Below, piece after piece: positions 18,245 to 25,807 of a stretch of DNA of 64,000 bases; within the stretch, counting starts at the first letter, position 1; the number at the start of each line of letters is the position of its first letter. Location: the NCBI GenBank assembly GCA_019745565.1, contig JAIESW010000016.1, forward strand, positions 124,001-188,000. The letters are read 5' to 3'. Under the pieces are notes generated by a model. It did no database searches. It was not told where the DNA came from and was given only the letters and a program-made list of their open reading frames with translations. The DNA comes from Burkholderiales bacterium (lineage in GTDB: Bacteria > Pseudomonadota > Gammaproteobacteria > Burkholderiales > Ga0077523). Position numbers and translations under genes: made by a program.

Positions 18245-18694
18245 ATGAATATCTCGTTTAACCTTAACGGGAAAGCCACAAGCGCGGATGTCGCCCCCGA
18301 CACTCCGTTGCTGTGGGTCCTGCGCGATACGTTGGGAATGACCGGCACCAAGTTCGGTTGCGGCAAGGCGCTCTGTGGCGCCTGCACCGTGCACCTGAAC
18401 GGCAACGCCGTGCGCTCCTGTCAGACCCCGATCGGCTCCGTAGCCGGTCAGAAGGTCACCACCATCGAGGGCTTGCCCGCGACCCACGCGATCAAGAAGG
18501 CCTGGATCGCACTCGATGTCCCGCAGTGCGGCTACTGCCAGCCCGGCCAGATGATGCAGGCCGCCGCGCTGGTTGCTCAGAACAAGAAGCCGTCCGATGC
18601 GGACATCGACGCCTGGATGTCGGGCAACATCTGCCGTTGCGGCACCTACCCCCGCATCCGCGCCGCGATCAAAGACGCTGCGCGCATGGCGTAA
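18245..18694 (+). CDS. iorA: Isoquinoline 1-oxidoreductase-type small subunit, two [2Fe-2S] clusters
   Basis: This 149-residue iron-sulfur subunit of the molybdenum hydroxylase family has a plant-type ferredoxin domain with [17 protein letters not shown] and a distal cysteine (VRSCQTP). The second cluster domain is CGYCQPGQM plus [12 protein letters not shown]. It passes electrons from the molybdopterin subunit. In the IorA type there is no FAD subunit, so electrons leave to a membrane or periplasmic acceptor. The next gene (iorB) begins 15 nt later. Codon choice is strongly biased, which suggests high expression. Confidence 0.92.
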   Translation: MNISFNLNGKATSADVAPDTPLLWVLRDTLGMTGTKFGCGKALCGACTVHLNGNAVRSCQTPIGSVAGQKVTTIEGLPATHAIKKAWIALDVPQCGYCQPGQMMQAAALVAQNKKPSDADIDAWMSGNICRCGTYPRIRAAIKDAARMA

Positions 18695-18709
18695 CGGAGG
18701 CCCCTCACC

Positions 18710-20917
18710 ATGGAAAACATTCAAATGACTGCCCGTCGTGATTTCCTGAAGGCTTCCGCTGCGGTCGGCGGTGGCCTGACACTCGGCATGTACCTGCCGC
18801 TGGGCGCCAAGGTGGCCGAGGCGCAAGCCAAGACCAACTCGCCCAACGCGTGGGTCAAGATCGGCACCGACAACAGCATCACCATCATGTGCGCCCGCTC
18901 CGAGATGGGGCAGGACGTCTACACCTCGATGCCGATGCTGGTGGCCGAAGAGCTCGAAGTCGACATCAACAAGATCAAGGTCGAGTTCGCTCCGCCCGCC
19001 GAGGTCTACATCAACTCCCTGCTCGGCGGTCAGCTGACCGGTGGTTCCACCGCCGTTCGCGACGCCTGGGAGAAGCTGCGCAAGGCCGGTGCCTCCGCCC
19101 GCATCATGCTGGTGGCCGCTGCCGCCAAGGAGTGGGGTGTCGACGCCGGCCAGTGCAAGGCCGCGAACGCCACGATCACGGGCCCCGGTGGCAAGAAGAC
19201 CACCTATGGTGCCGTGGCCGAAGCCGCTGCCAAGATGGAAGTGCCGAAGGACGTGCCGCTCAAGCCGGCCAAGGAGTTCAAGGTCGTCGGCAACAAGGCG
19301 CAGAAGCGTCTGGACACGCCGATGAAGGTCGCCGGCACGGCCACGTTCGGTATCGACGTCCGCGTCCCGAACATGCTGTACGCCGCGGTCGCCATGCCCC
19401 CGATGATCGGCGGCAAGGTGCAGAGCTTCGACGATACCCGCGCCAAGAACATGCCCGGCGTGAAGGCCGTGGTGCAGTACTCGCGCGGTGTCGCCGTGGT
19501 GGCCGAGTCGTACTGGCAAGCCAAGAAGGCGAAGGACCTCCTCCAGATCACCTGGGACGAGGGCCCCAACGCCAACAACGACATGGGCAAGGTGTGGTCC
19601 GGCCTGAAGGACGCCTCCAACCAGCCCGGTGCCGTGTTCCGTGAAGCCGGTGACGCCGACGGTGCGATCTCCAAGGCCTCCAAGGTCTACGAGGCCACCT
19701 ACGAGTTGCCGCACTTGTCGCACTCGCCGATGGAGCCGCAGAACACCGTTGCCGACGTGCGTGCCGATGGTGCCACGATCATCACGCCGACCCAGTTCCA
19801 GCAACTGGTGCCGTTCGTGGTGGCCGGTGCGACGGGTCTCAAGCCCGAGCAGATCACCGTCATCACGACGTTCCTGGGCGGTGGTTTCGGTCGCCGCGTG
19901 GAAGTCGACTACACGATCGATGCTGCGGAAATCTCCAAGGCGGTCGGCGCTCCGGTGAAGATGGTCTGGAGCCGTGAAGACGACATGACGCACGACTCCT
20001 ATCGTCCGGGCGGCTACTACAAGGTGCAGATGGGCGTGGACGGCGGCGGCAAGCTGGTCGGCTATCGCTACCACGGCACCAGCCCCTCGATCTCGTCGCG
20101 CCTGTTCCCGAGCATCGTGAAGGATGGCATCGACCCGTTCTCGGTCGAGGCGATCGACAACTTCCCGTATGCGGTCCCGAACCACAAGCTCACGTACCAG
20201 ATGCACGACACGGGCATCACGCCGGGTTACTGGCGCGGCGTGTCGCACAACCTGAACGCCTACGTGGTCGAGGGCTTCATCGACGAAGTCGCCCATGCGC
20301 TCGGCAAGGACCCGATCCAGTTCCGTATCGACAACCTCGAGTACGGTGAGGAGAAGCACAAGTGGTCCGGCCTTTCCGCCGGCGTGTCGGTCGGCGGCCG
20401 TCTCAAGAAGGTTCTCGAGACGGTGCGCGATAAGTCCAACTGGGCCCAGAAGCTGCCGGAAGGTCGCGGCAAGGGCGTGGCCGTGATGGAAGGCTACAAC
20501 ACCTGCCTCGCCTGCGTTGCCGAAGTCTCGGTCACGAAGAACTACGACGTGATCATCGACAAGGTGACGTACGCGGTCGACGCCGGCCAGCTGATCCACC
20601 CGGATCAGGCCAAGGCCCAGATCGAGTCGTGCACGATCTTCGGTCAGTCCGCGTGCATGTACGGTGAGATCACCGTGAAGAACGGCGGTGTCGAGCAGAC
20701 CAACTTCGACGGCTACCGCGTCGTTCGCATGAACGAAGCGCCCAAGGCCATCGATATCCACTGGCTCGAGAGCAACAACACCCCGGGTGGTCTGGGTGAA
20801 CCCGCCACGGCGCTGGTCCAGGCCGCGATCGGCAACGCCATCTTCGCCGCCACGGGTATCCGTGTGCGCAAGATGCCGTTCACGCCCGAGAACATCAAGG
20901 GCTCGATCAAGGCGTAA
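18710..20917 (+). CDS. iorB: Isoquinoline 1-oxidoreductase-type molybdopterin-binding large subunit
   Basis: This 735-residue xanthine-oxidase-family subunit has a twin-arginine motif at the N-terminus (TARRDFLKASAAVGGG). This is the IorB arrangement and implies periplasmic or membrane-side location with IorA co-exported. Cofactor motifs include GQDVYTSMPM, GGQLTGGST, FLGGGFGRR, TPGYWRGVSHN and the catalytic glutamate Glu697 in GGLGEPAT. The length is normal. The enzyme should hydroxylate an aldehyde or N-heterocycle; the substrate cannot be assigned. The gene uses few rare codons compared with its neighbours. A hairpin terminator follows, then xdhC. Confidence 0.92.
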   Translation: MENIQMTARRDFLKASAAVGGGLTLGMYLPLGAKVAEAQAKTNSPNAWVKIGTDNSITIMCARSEMGQDVYTSMPMLVAEELEVDINKIKVEFAPPAEVYINSLLGGQLTGGSTAVRDAWEKLRKAGASARIMLVAAAAKEWGVDAGQCKAANATITGPGGKKTTYGAVAEAAAKMEVPKDVPLKPAKEFKVVGNKAQKRLDTPMKVAGTATFGIDVRVPNMLYAAVAMPPMIGGKVQSFDDTRAKNMPGVKAVVQYSRGVAVVAESYWQAKKAKDLLQITWDEGPNANNDMGKVWSGLKDASNQPGAVFREAGDADGAISKASKVYEATYELPHLSHSPMEPQNTVADVRADGATIITPTQFQQLVPFVVAGATGLKPEQITVITTFLGGGFGRRVEVDYTIDAAEISKAVGAPVKMVWSREDDMTHDSYRPGGYYKVQMGVDGGGKLVGYRYHGTSPSISSRLFPSIVKDGIDPFSVEAIDNFPYAVPNHKLTYQMHDTGITPGYWRGVSHNLNAYVVEGFIDEVAHALGKDPIQFRIDNLEYGEEKHKWSGLSAGVSVGGRLKKVLETVRDKSNWAQKLPEGRGKGVAVMEGYNTCLACVAEVSVTKNYDVIIDKVTYAVDAGQLIHPDQAKAQIESCTIFGQSACMYGEITVKNGGVEQTNFDGYRVVRMNEAPKAIDIHWLESNNTPGGLGEPATALVQAAIGNAIFAATGIRVRKMPFTPENIKGSIKA

Positions 20918-20956
20918 GCAGGTTCAACCGCGGTTCACGCCGCGGTAGGCAGCATC

Positions 20957-21010
20957 CCGGCCTCAACGCAATGCCCCCAAAGGGCAGGGCGTTGAGGCCG
21001 GATTCCTTTT
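20957..21010 (+). terminator. Rho-independent-like terminator after iorB
   Basis: A 13-bp stem (CCGGCCTCAACGC with its complement at 20989-21001) contains an inner TGCCC/GGGCA hairpin and is followed by a T-rich tract (TTCCTTTT). It lies 40 nt after the iorB stop. Partial read-through may set the much lower need for xdhC. Confidence 0.75.
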
Positions 21011-21064
21011 GAGGCATGCTCTCCCGACGGGGTCGCTCGTCGGCCAAGCAAGGGATTTTTCGCA

Positions 21065-22066
21065 ATGGACAGCGTCGATCTGCAGGTACTCAAAAGCACC
21101 GCGGCGTGGTTGGCCGAAGGGCATCGCGTCATCCTGGCCACGGTCACCGAGACCTGGGGTTCCTCGCCGCGCCCGGTGGGTGCAATGCTGGCGGTGCGGG
21201 GCGACGGCATGGTGGCCGGCTCGGTCTCCGGCGGCTGCGTGGAGGACGACCTGATCGAGAAGGTCAGGACCTCGTCGCTGGCCGCGGCGAAGCCCGAGAC
21301 CACGATCTACGGGATCAGCAAGGAGGATGCGCAGCGTTTCGGGCTGCCCTGTGGCGGGCGGCTGCAGCTCGTCCTAGAGCCGGTGGCGGACCGCGCAACC
21401 GTCGATGGCGTGCTGAGCGGCATCGAGCGGCACGAGCTGATGGCGCGGACGCTCGACATGGATTCCGGTGTCGCCACGCTGAAGGCTGCGTCGCGCAACG
21501 ACATCCTCGAATTCGACGGCAAGCGTCTTACCACGGTGCATGGGCCGCGCTGGCGTCTCCTGGTGATCGGGGCAGGCCAGCTTTCGAAGTACGTGGCGCA
21601 GATGGCCCAGGCGCTCGACTACGAAGTCGTCGTCTGCGATCCGCGTGCGGAATACGCCGACATGTGGGATGTACCCGGCGTCGAACTGACGCGCGGCATG
21701 CCGGATGACGTGGTGGTCGAGTTGAATCTCGACAGCCACAGCGCCGTGGTGGCCGTTACGCACGACCCCAAGCTGGACGACCTCGCACTGCTGGAGGCGC
21801 TCAAGTCGCCCGCGTTCTACGTGGGCGCGCTCGGCTCGCGCCTGAATACCGAGAAGCGCCGCGAGCGTCTCGCGCAGTTCGATCTGTCGCAGGCCGAGCT
21901 CGCGCGTCTGCACGGCCCCGTGGGGCTGCGCATCGGCAGCAAGACGCCGCCCGAGATCGCGGTCGCGATCCTGGCGGAAATGACCGCGGTGCGCCACGAC
22001 GTGGCGCTCGAGACGGTCGGCATCAAGACGCTCGACAAGTCAGCGACGCAGACCGTCTGCAACTGA
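21065..22066 (+). CDS. xdhC: XdhC-family molybdenum cofactor insertion/maturation protein
   Basis: This 333-residue protein of the XdhC/CoxI family has GSSPRPVGAMLAV and SGGCVEDD in the N-terminal domain. The C-terminal Rossmann-like domain has VIGAGQLSKYVAQMA, VCDPRAEY, VVAVTHDPKLDD, FYVGALGSRLNTEKR and IGSKTPPEIAVAILAEM. Known members bind Moco, promote its sulfuration and insert it into xanthine-dehydrogenase-type enzymes, so this is the dedicated chaperone for IorB. It lies between two terminators, so it is partly uncoupled from iorAB. Confidence 0.9.
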   Translation: MDSVDLQVLKSTAAWLAEGHRVILATVTETWGSSPRPVGAMLAVRGDGMVAGSVSGGCVEDDLIEKVRTSSLAAAKPETTIYGISKEDAQRFGLPCGGRLQLVLEPVADRATVDGVLSGIERHELMARTLDMDSGVATLKAASRNDILEFDGKRLTTVHGPRWRLLVIGAGQLSKYVAQMAQALDYEVVVCDPRAEYADMWDVPGVELTRGMPDDVVVELNLDSHSAVVAVTHDPKLDDLALLEALKSPAFYVGALGSRLNTEKRRERLAQFDLSQAELARLHGPVGLRIGSKTPPEIAVAILAEMTAVRHDVALETVGIKTLDKSATQTVCN

Positions 22067-22091
22067 TACGACCGGGCGGCGGAATCATCGT

Positions 22092-22122
22092 GCGGGAGCC
22101 TTCGGGGCTCCCGCTGTCTTTT
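22092..22122 (+). terminator. Rho-independent terminator after xdhC
   Basis: A 9-bp GC stem (GCGGGAGCC/GGCTCCCGC) with a TTCGG loop is followed by TGTCTTTT. This is a textbook intrinsic terminator 25 nt past the xdhC stop. Confidence 0.88.
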
Positions 22123-22136
22123 GCACGGAGGAGCAG

Positions 22137-22892
22137 ATGAGACTGAAGGACAAGATCGCGATCGTCACCGGTGCCGGCTCGGGCTTCGGGGAGGGCATCG
22201 CGAAGCGCTTCGCGCAGGAAGGGTGCGCCGTGATGGCCGCGGACATCAACGATGCGGGCGGTCGCAGAGTCGCGGACGAGATCGCGGCTGCGGGTGGCAA
22301 GGCGCAGTTCGCCCATGCCGACGTGTCGAAGGACGCCGACTGGGCCCGACTGGTGAAGGCGACCAAGGATGCGTTCGGGGGCCTTCACATCGTGGTGAAC
22401 AACGCCGGCATCACACACCGCAACCAGCCGCTCCTCGACGTCCCGGAGGAGATGTTCGACCGCATCTACGCCGTCAACGTGAAGAGCCTCTTCCACAGTG
22501 CGAAGCACTGCGTGCCGCACTTCCGGTCGGTCGGCGGCGGTGTGTTCATCAACATCGCATCCACGGCCGGCATCCGTCCACGGCCGGGGTTGACCTGGTA
22601 CAACGGCTCGAAGGGCGCTGCGATCATGACCAGCCGCTCCATGGCCGGCGAATTGGCGCCGGATCGCATCCGCGTGAACATCATCAATCCGGTGGCGGGC
22701 GAGACCGGCATGCTGCCCGAGTTCATGGGGCAGGACACGCCTGAGATCCGCGCGAAGTTCGTGGCGTCCATCCCGCTCGGCCGGTTGTCACGGCCGCTCG
22801 ATATCGCGAACGCGGCCCTCTACCTCGCGTCGGACGAAGCGGAGTTCATTACCGGGGCGTGTCTGGAGGTCGATGGCGGCAGGTGCATCTAG
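22137..22892 (+). CDS. SDR-family NAD(P)-dependent oxidoreductase
   Basis: This 251-residue classical short-chain dehydrogenase has the cofactor loop TGAGSGFGEG (residues 12-21), HADVSK with Asp for adenine contact, NNAGIT, and the catalytic Ser...Tyr-x-x-x-Lys as NIAS and YNGSK. The C-terminal EVDGGRCI is typical. The ADINDAG segment at the end of beta-2 carries an acidic residue, which favours NAD(H). The substrate is unknown. A GGAGGAG ribosome site follows directly after the xdhC terminator, so it probably has its own promoter or depends on read-through. It is convergent with the DeoR gene. Confidence 0.88.
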   Translation: MRLKDKIAIVTGAGSGFGEGIAKRFAQEGCAVMAADINDAGGRRVADEIAAAGGKAQFAHADVSKDADWARLVKATKDAFGGLHIVVNNAGITHRNQPLLDVPEEMFDRIYAVNVKSLFHSAKHCVPHFRSVGGGVFINIASTAGIRPRPGLTWYNGSKGAAIMTSRSMAGELAPDRIRVNIINPVAGETGMLPEFMGQDTPEIRAKFVASIPLGRLSRPLDIANAALYLASDEAEFITGACLEVDGGRCI

Positions 22893-22907
22893 CCGCCTGT
22901 CCGCCCC

Positions 22908-23666
22908 TCAGGCAACGACTACCCGAGTCCCACCTTCCGCTGCTGCCCGCGCCAGCAATGGCGGCAATGGCGCATCGGTCACGATCGTTCCCAGCGCCGA
23001 GAAATCGCAGACCGTCTCGACCGAGGTACGCTCGAACTTGCTGTGATCGAGCACCAGCAGCGTCGCGGCGGCACGGCGCAGCATCACGCGTTTCACCGCT
23101 GCGGCCCCCGAGACTGCCTCGCTCGGACCTTCATTCGTCAGGCCGGTCGCGCCGATGATGGCGACGTGCGCATGGAAGCGCGCCAGGTAGTCGGTGGTGT
23201 CCTCGCCGAACACGCTGCCTTCGCCGGCGTGGTAGCGGCCGGGGCACAGCAGCACGCGGAACGTGGGGTTCGCTCCGGCGGCGATCGCGACCCCGAGGCT
23301 GTTGGTGATGATGGTGAGGTCGCGCCGCAGTTGCGCGAGGTGGCGCGCGACCGCGCGCGTGGTGGAGCCGCCGTCGAGCGTGACGAGTTGCCCGTTCTCG
23401 ACCTCCTGCGCCGCCGCCGCTGCGATCCGGAAGCGCTCCGCAACGAGCGTGCGGTCGCGTTCGCCTACGCTCGGTTCGGCGACGAAGGGCGCCAGCGTCG
23501 CACCGCCGTAGGTGCGGCTCACCAAGCCGGCATCCACCAGTTCCGCCAGATCGCGGCGGATGGTTTCGCCCGACACGCCGATGCGCTGCGCGAGTTCGGA
23601 CACGCGGATGGCCGCGCTGGAGCGGACCTCCGAGATGATCAGCGAGTGGCGGTCCTTCTTGTTCAG
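22908..23666 (-). CDS. DeoR/GlpR-family transcriptional regulator with CTG start
   Basis: This 252-residue regulator opens with NKKDRHSLIISEV and a winged helix-turn-helix (RVSELAQRIGVSGETIRRDL). The DeoR C-terminal sugar-phosphate domain follows, with TLDGGSTTRAVA, IITNSLGVA and AIIGATGLTNEG. No ATG, GTG or TTG lies in frame upstream of the HTH. The only start that keeps the domain intact is CTG at 23666. That codon overlaps the TGA of the upstream HAD gene as CTGA, with GGGAG 8 nt before it, so translational coupling is likely. It is the last gene of the polyol operon and presumably controls it in response to a phosphorylated intermediate. Confidence 0.85.
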   Translation of the reverse strand: MNKKDRHSLIISEVRSSAAIRVSELAQRIGVSGETIRRDLAELVDAGLVSRTYGGATLAPFVAEPSVGERDRTLVAERFRIAAAAAQEVENGQLVTLDGGSTTRAVARHLAQLRRDLTIITNSLGVAIAAGANPTFRVLLCPGRYHAGEGSVFGEDTTDYLARFHAHVAIIGATGLTNEGPSEAVSGAAAVKRVMLRRAAATLLVLDHSKFERTSVETVCDFSALGTIVTDAPLPPLLARAAAEGGTRVVVA

Positions 23667-24478
23667 GGTCGGCGCTCCCGTGCCTTGGCCTGGATCAACG
23701 CTTCCGCCACTTCGGCGAAGCCGTGCGCGGAGCGTCCTTCCGTGATCCAGCGCGGGTGCGCCGGCATCGCATCCAGGGAGTCGCGCACGTTCGCGACACC
23801 GACCGCGTTCGGAAAGTAGCCGAACATCGGTGCGTCGTTGGGCGAGTCGCCGACGAAAACGACTGCCTGCCGGGTCTGATCGAGGTCGCGGCCGAAGGCT
23901 TCCTTGAACAGCAGCCGCGACGTGGAAAGCTTGTCGTAGCCACCGAACCAGCCGTTCACGTGGATCGATGACACCTTCGCGGTCGCCCCGAAGCGCTCGA
24001 AGATCGCGACGATGCCGTCTACCGCGGTACGCGGCAGGGGTGGCACGTCCTCGCGGAAGTCGATGGCGAGATCGGCCTCGCGGTAGGCCTGGTCCGACGC
24101 GACCGCGGCGCCGGGCACTTCGGCGAGCACTGCCCGCTGGATCTCGTGCAGACGATCGCGCGCGATGCGCCGTTGCCCGTCGTCCTTGGCGTAACGACGG
24201 AGCATGCGCTTCGTCGTCGACTCGTAGCGGAAATAGAATGCGCCGTTCTCGCCCACTACGGCATCGACCGGCCATTGCCGTGCGATCAGATCGCACCAGC
24301 CCGCCGGTCGCCCGGTGACCGGAACCACGAGGAAGCCGGCCTGCTGCAGGCGTTCGAGCGCGTGATAGGCGATGGCAGGGAGGCGGCCCTCCTCGGTCAG
24401 CGTGTCGTCGATATCGGTGAGGACAGCATGCACGGAGGCGCGCACTTCACGGGGACAGCGGTTCCAGGGTTCGAGCAT
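23663..24478 (-). CDS. HAD-superfamily (class IIB) sugar-phosphate phosphatase
   Basis: This 271-residue Cof-type HAD phosphatase has motif I LTDIDDTLT with the nucleophilic and acid Asp pair, motif II VVPVTGRPAG, motif III lysine in the WFGGYDKL region, and motif IV VFVGDSPNDAPMF. A class IIB cap domain lies between motifs II and III. It resembles mannosyl-3-phosphoglycerate and sucrose-phosphate phosphatases in layout. In this operon it may dephosphorylate a polyol or sugar phosphate that accumulates; that is inference. The chosen ATG lies 2 nt past the stop of the upstream dehydrogenase gene. Confidence 0.87.
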   Translation of the reverse strand: MLEPWNRCPREVRASVHAVLTDIDDTLTEEGRLPAIAYHALERLQQAGFLVVPVTGRPAGWCDLIARQWPVDAVVGENGAFYFRYESTTKRMLRRYAKDDGQRRIARDRLHEIQRAVLAEVPGAAVASDQAYREADLAIDFREDVPPLPRTAVDGIVAIFERFGATAKVSSIHVNGWFGGYDKLSTSRLLFKEAFGRDLDQTRQAVVFVGDSPNDAPMFGYFPNAVGVANVRDSLDAMPAHPRWITEGRSAHGFAEVAEALIQAKARERRP

Positions 24479-24480
24479 GT

Positions 24481-25782
24481 TCACAGGGAGTCGACGTAAG
24501 TCTGCAGGGTGCCTGCAGCAGCGGCCAGATCGAGACAGGTGTAGCGGTCGCGGATGCGGCGTGCGTGCAGTGTCGCTTCGCGATAGAAGGTGCGCGGGAT
24601 GCCCAGCGCTTCGGGTGTCATCGGTGCGTTCACCGCCCGCAACGCCGCCTCGATCGTGTCGACCGGGAGCAGGACATCGCGCACGGCGGAGCGGATCTCG
24701 GGCCACTGGCGCTTGAGCCGCACATCCAGCGCGCTCATGGCAGCGGCGTCGAAAGCCTTCGGCGTGAACGCCTTCCAGCACTCCTGTCCGAGTACGCTCC
24801 CGAAGTGTTCGGTGAACGCTTGCGGCGTATCGGCGGTTGCGCGCAACGACGGACTCTCGTCGGCGGCGAACAACTGCGCCTGGAGGCGTGCGATGGTGAG
24901 TGTCGTGACCGCAATGTGCTCACCGTGGAAGCTCTCGGGCCACTCGGGCTTGCCCAGCATGTCGATGTAGTGGCTGATCAGATGCTCGGCTTGGCTCGCC
25001 GGATAGGATCCGCCGCAGATCGCCATGCCGAAGCCGGACAGCGACAGCGTGCGCGCCAGGAGGGCCAGCGCCGGACGTTCGCCGCGGCAGAGGCCTGCGG
25101 CCAGGGCGAACAGGGCGGGTTCGTCCTCCTCGAGCAGTGCGAACGGTGCACGGCGGTAGGTCTGATCCAGCAGCAGATGCGCAAGCAGCCAGTCGGCCTG
25201 AGCGGTCGTGCGACACGCCGAGTCGCCGAAGCCGGCTGCGATGAGGCGCGGCGGTGCCTTGCCCAGCACGTCGAGGTCGAGGAACACGCCCGCTGCGCCC
25301 GAGGCGGGGAGCGTCTTCTTGTGACCCCGTTCGGTGATTGCGGCGTTCACCGACGTATAGCCGTTCATGGAGGGTGCGGTCCCGAATACGACGTACGGCT
25401 TGCCGGACAGGTGCGCCGCGTACTTGCCGAGATCGTTGATCGTGCCCGAACCGACCGCGACGATCGCATCGCACCCTGATGCCGCATCGCGCACCAGGGC
25501 GACCGTGTCGGCGTCGGGTTTCGGATGGGGCGGCAGGACGATCTCCTGCACGTCGAACGTCGCCGCCGCTGCCGCCGCCACTTCCGCTCCCATTGCGGCC
25601 CTGGTATCGGGGTCGTGCAAGACGGCGAGCCGTGCGCCGAGCTTCAGCGGTGCGAGCAATGCGGCGGCGGAGCGGGCGAGATCGGTGCCGATCACCACCG
25701 TGCGCACCGGCACCGACAACATGCCGCTGCCGTCCGGATCGGGGAACCGTCCTGCGAGCAGCCGTTCGAGGTTGTTGGACAT
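24481..25782 (-). CDS. sn-glycerol-1-phosphate dehydrogenase-like (AraM/iron-containing ADH family)
   Basis: This 433-residue protein has an NAD(P)-binding domain with AVGSGTINDLGKYAA and GTAPSMNGYTS. The metal-site domain has GFGDSACRTTAQADW, SQAEHLISHY and SFHGEHIAV, supplying the Asp-His-His set of G1P dehydrogenase and AraM. Characterised homologues interconvert dihydroxyacetone phosphate and sn-glycerol 1-phosphate. Here it lies in a catabolic-looking operon with a kinase and a GlpD-like enzyme, so it may oxidise another polyol phosphate. About 80 C-terminal residues (PVDTIEAALRAVNAPMTPEAL) form a helical domain. Confidence 0.85.
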   Translation of the reverse strand: MSNNLERLLAGRFPDPDGSGMLSVPVRTVVIGTDLARSAAALLAPLKLGARLAVLHDPDTRAAMGAEVAAAAAATFDVQEIVLPPHPKPDADTVALVRDAASGCDAIVAVGSGTINDLGKYAAHLSGKPYVVFGTAPSMNGYTSVNAAITERGHKKTLPASGAAGVFLDLDVLGKAPPRLIAAGFGDSACRTTAQADWLLAHLLLDQTYRRAPFALLEEDEPALFALAAGLCRGERPALALLARTLSLSGFGMAICGGSYPASQAEHLISHYIDMLGKPEWPESFHGEHIAVTTLTIARLQAQLFAADESPSLRATADTPQAFTEHFGSVLGQECWKAFTPKAFDAAAMSALDVRLKRQWPEIRSAVRDVLLPVDTIEAALRAVNAPMTPEALGIPRTFYREATLHARRIRDRYTCLDLAAAAGTLQTYVDSL

Positions 25783-25807
25783 CAGCGGCGCATCCCTGGT
25801 CGGGCGA

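Noticed and set aside
18239..20761. An 840-codon open frame on the minus strand opposite iorB
   Set aside because: It mirrors the third-position bias of iorB. The translation is His/Arg/Asp/Gly-rich with no domain, while the plus strand is a clear molybdenum hydroxylase.
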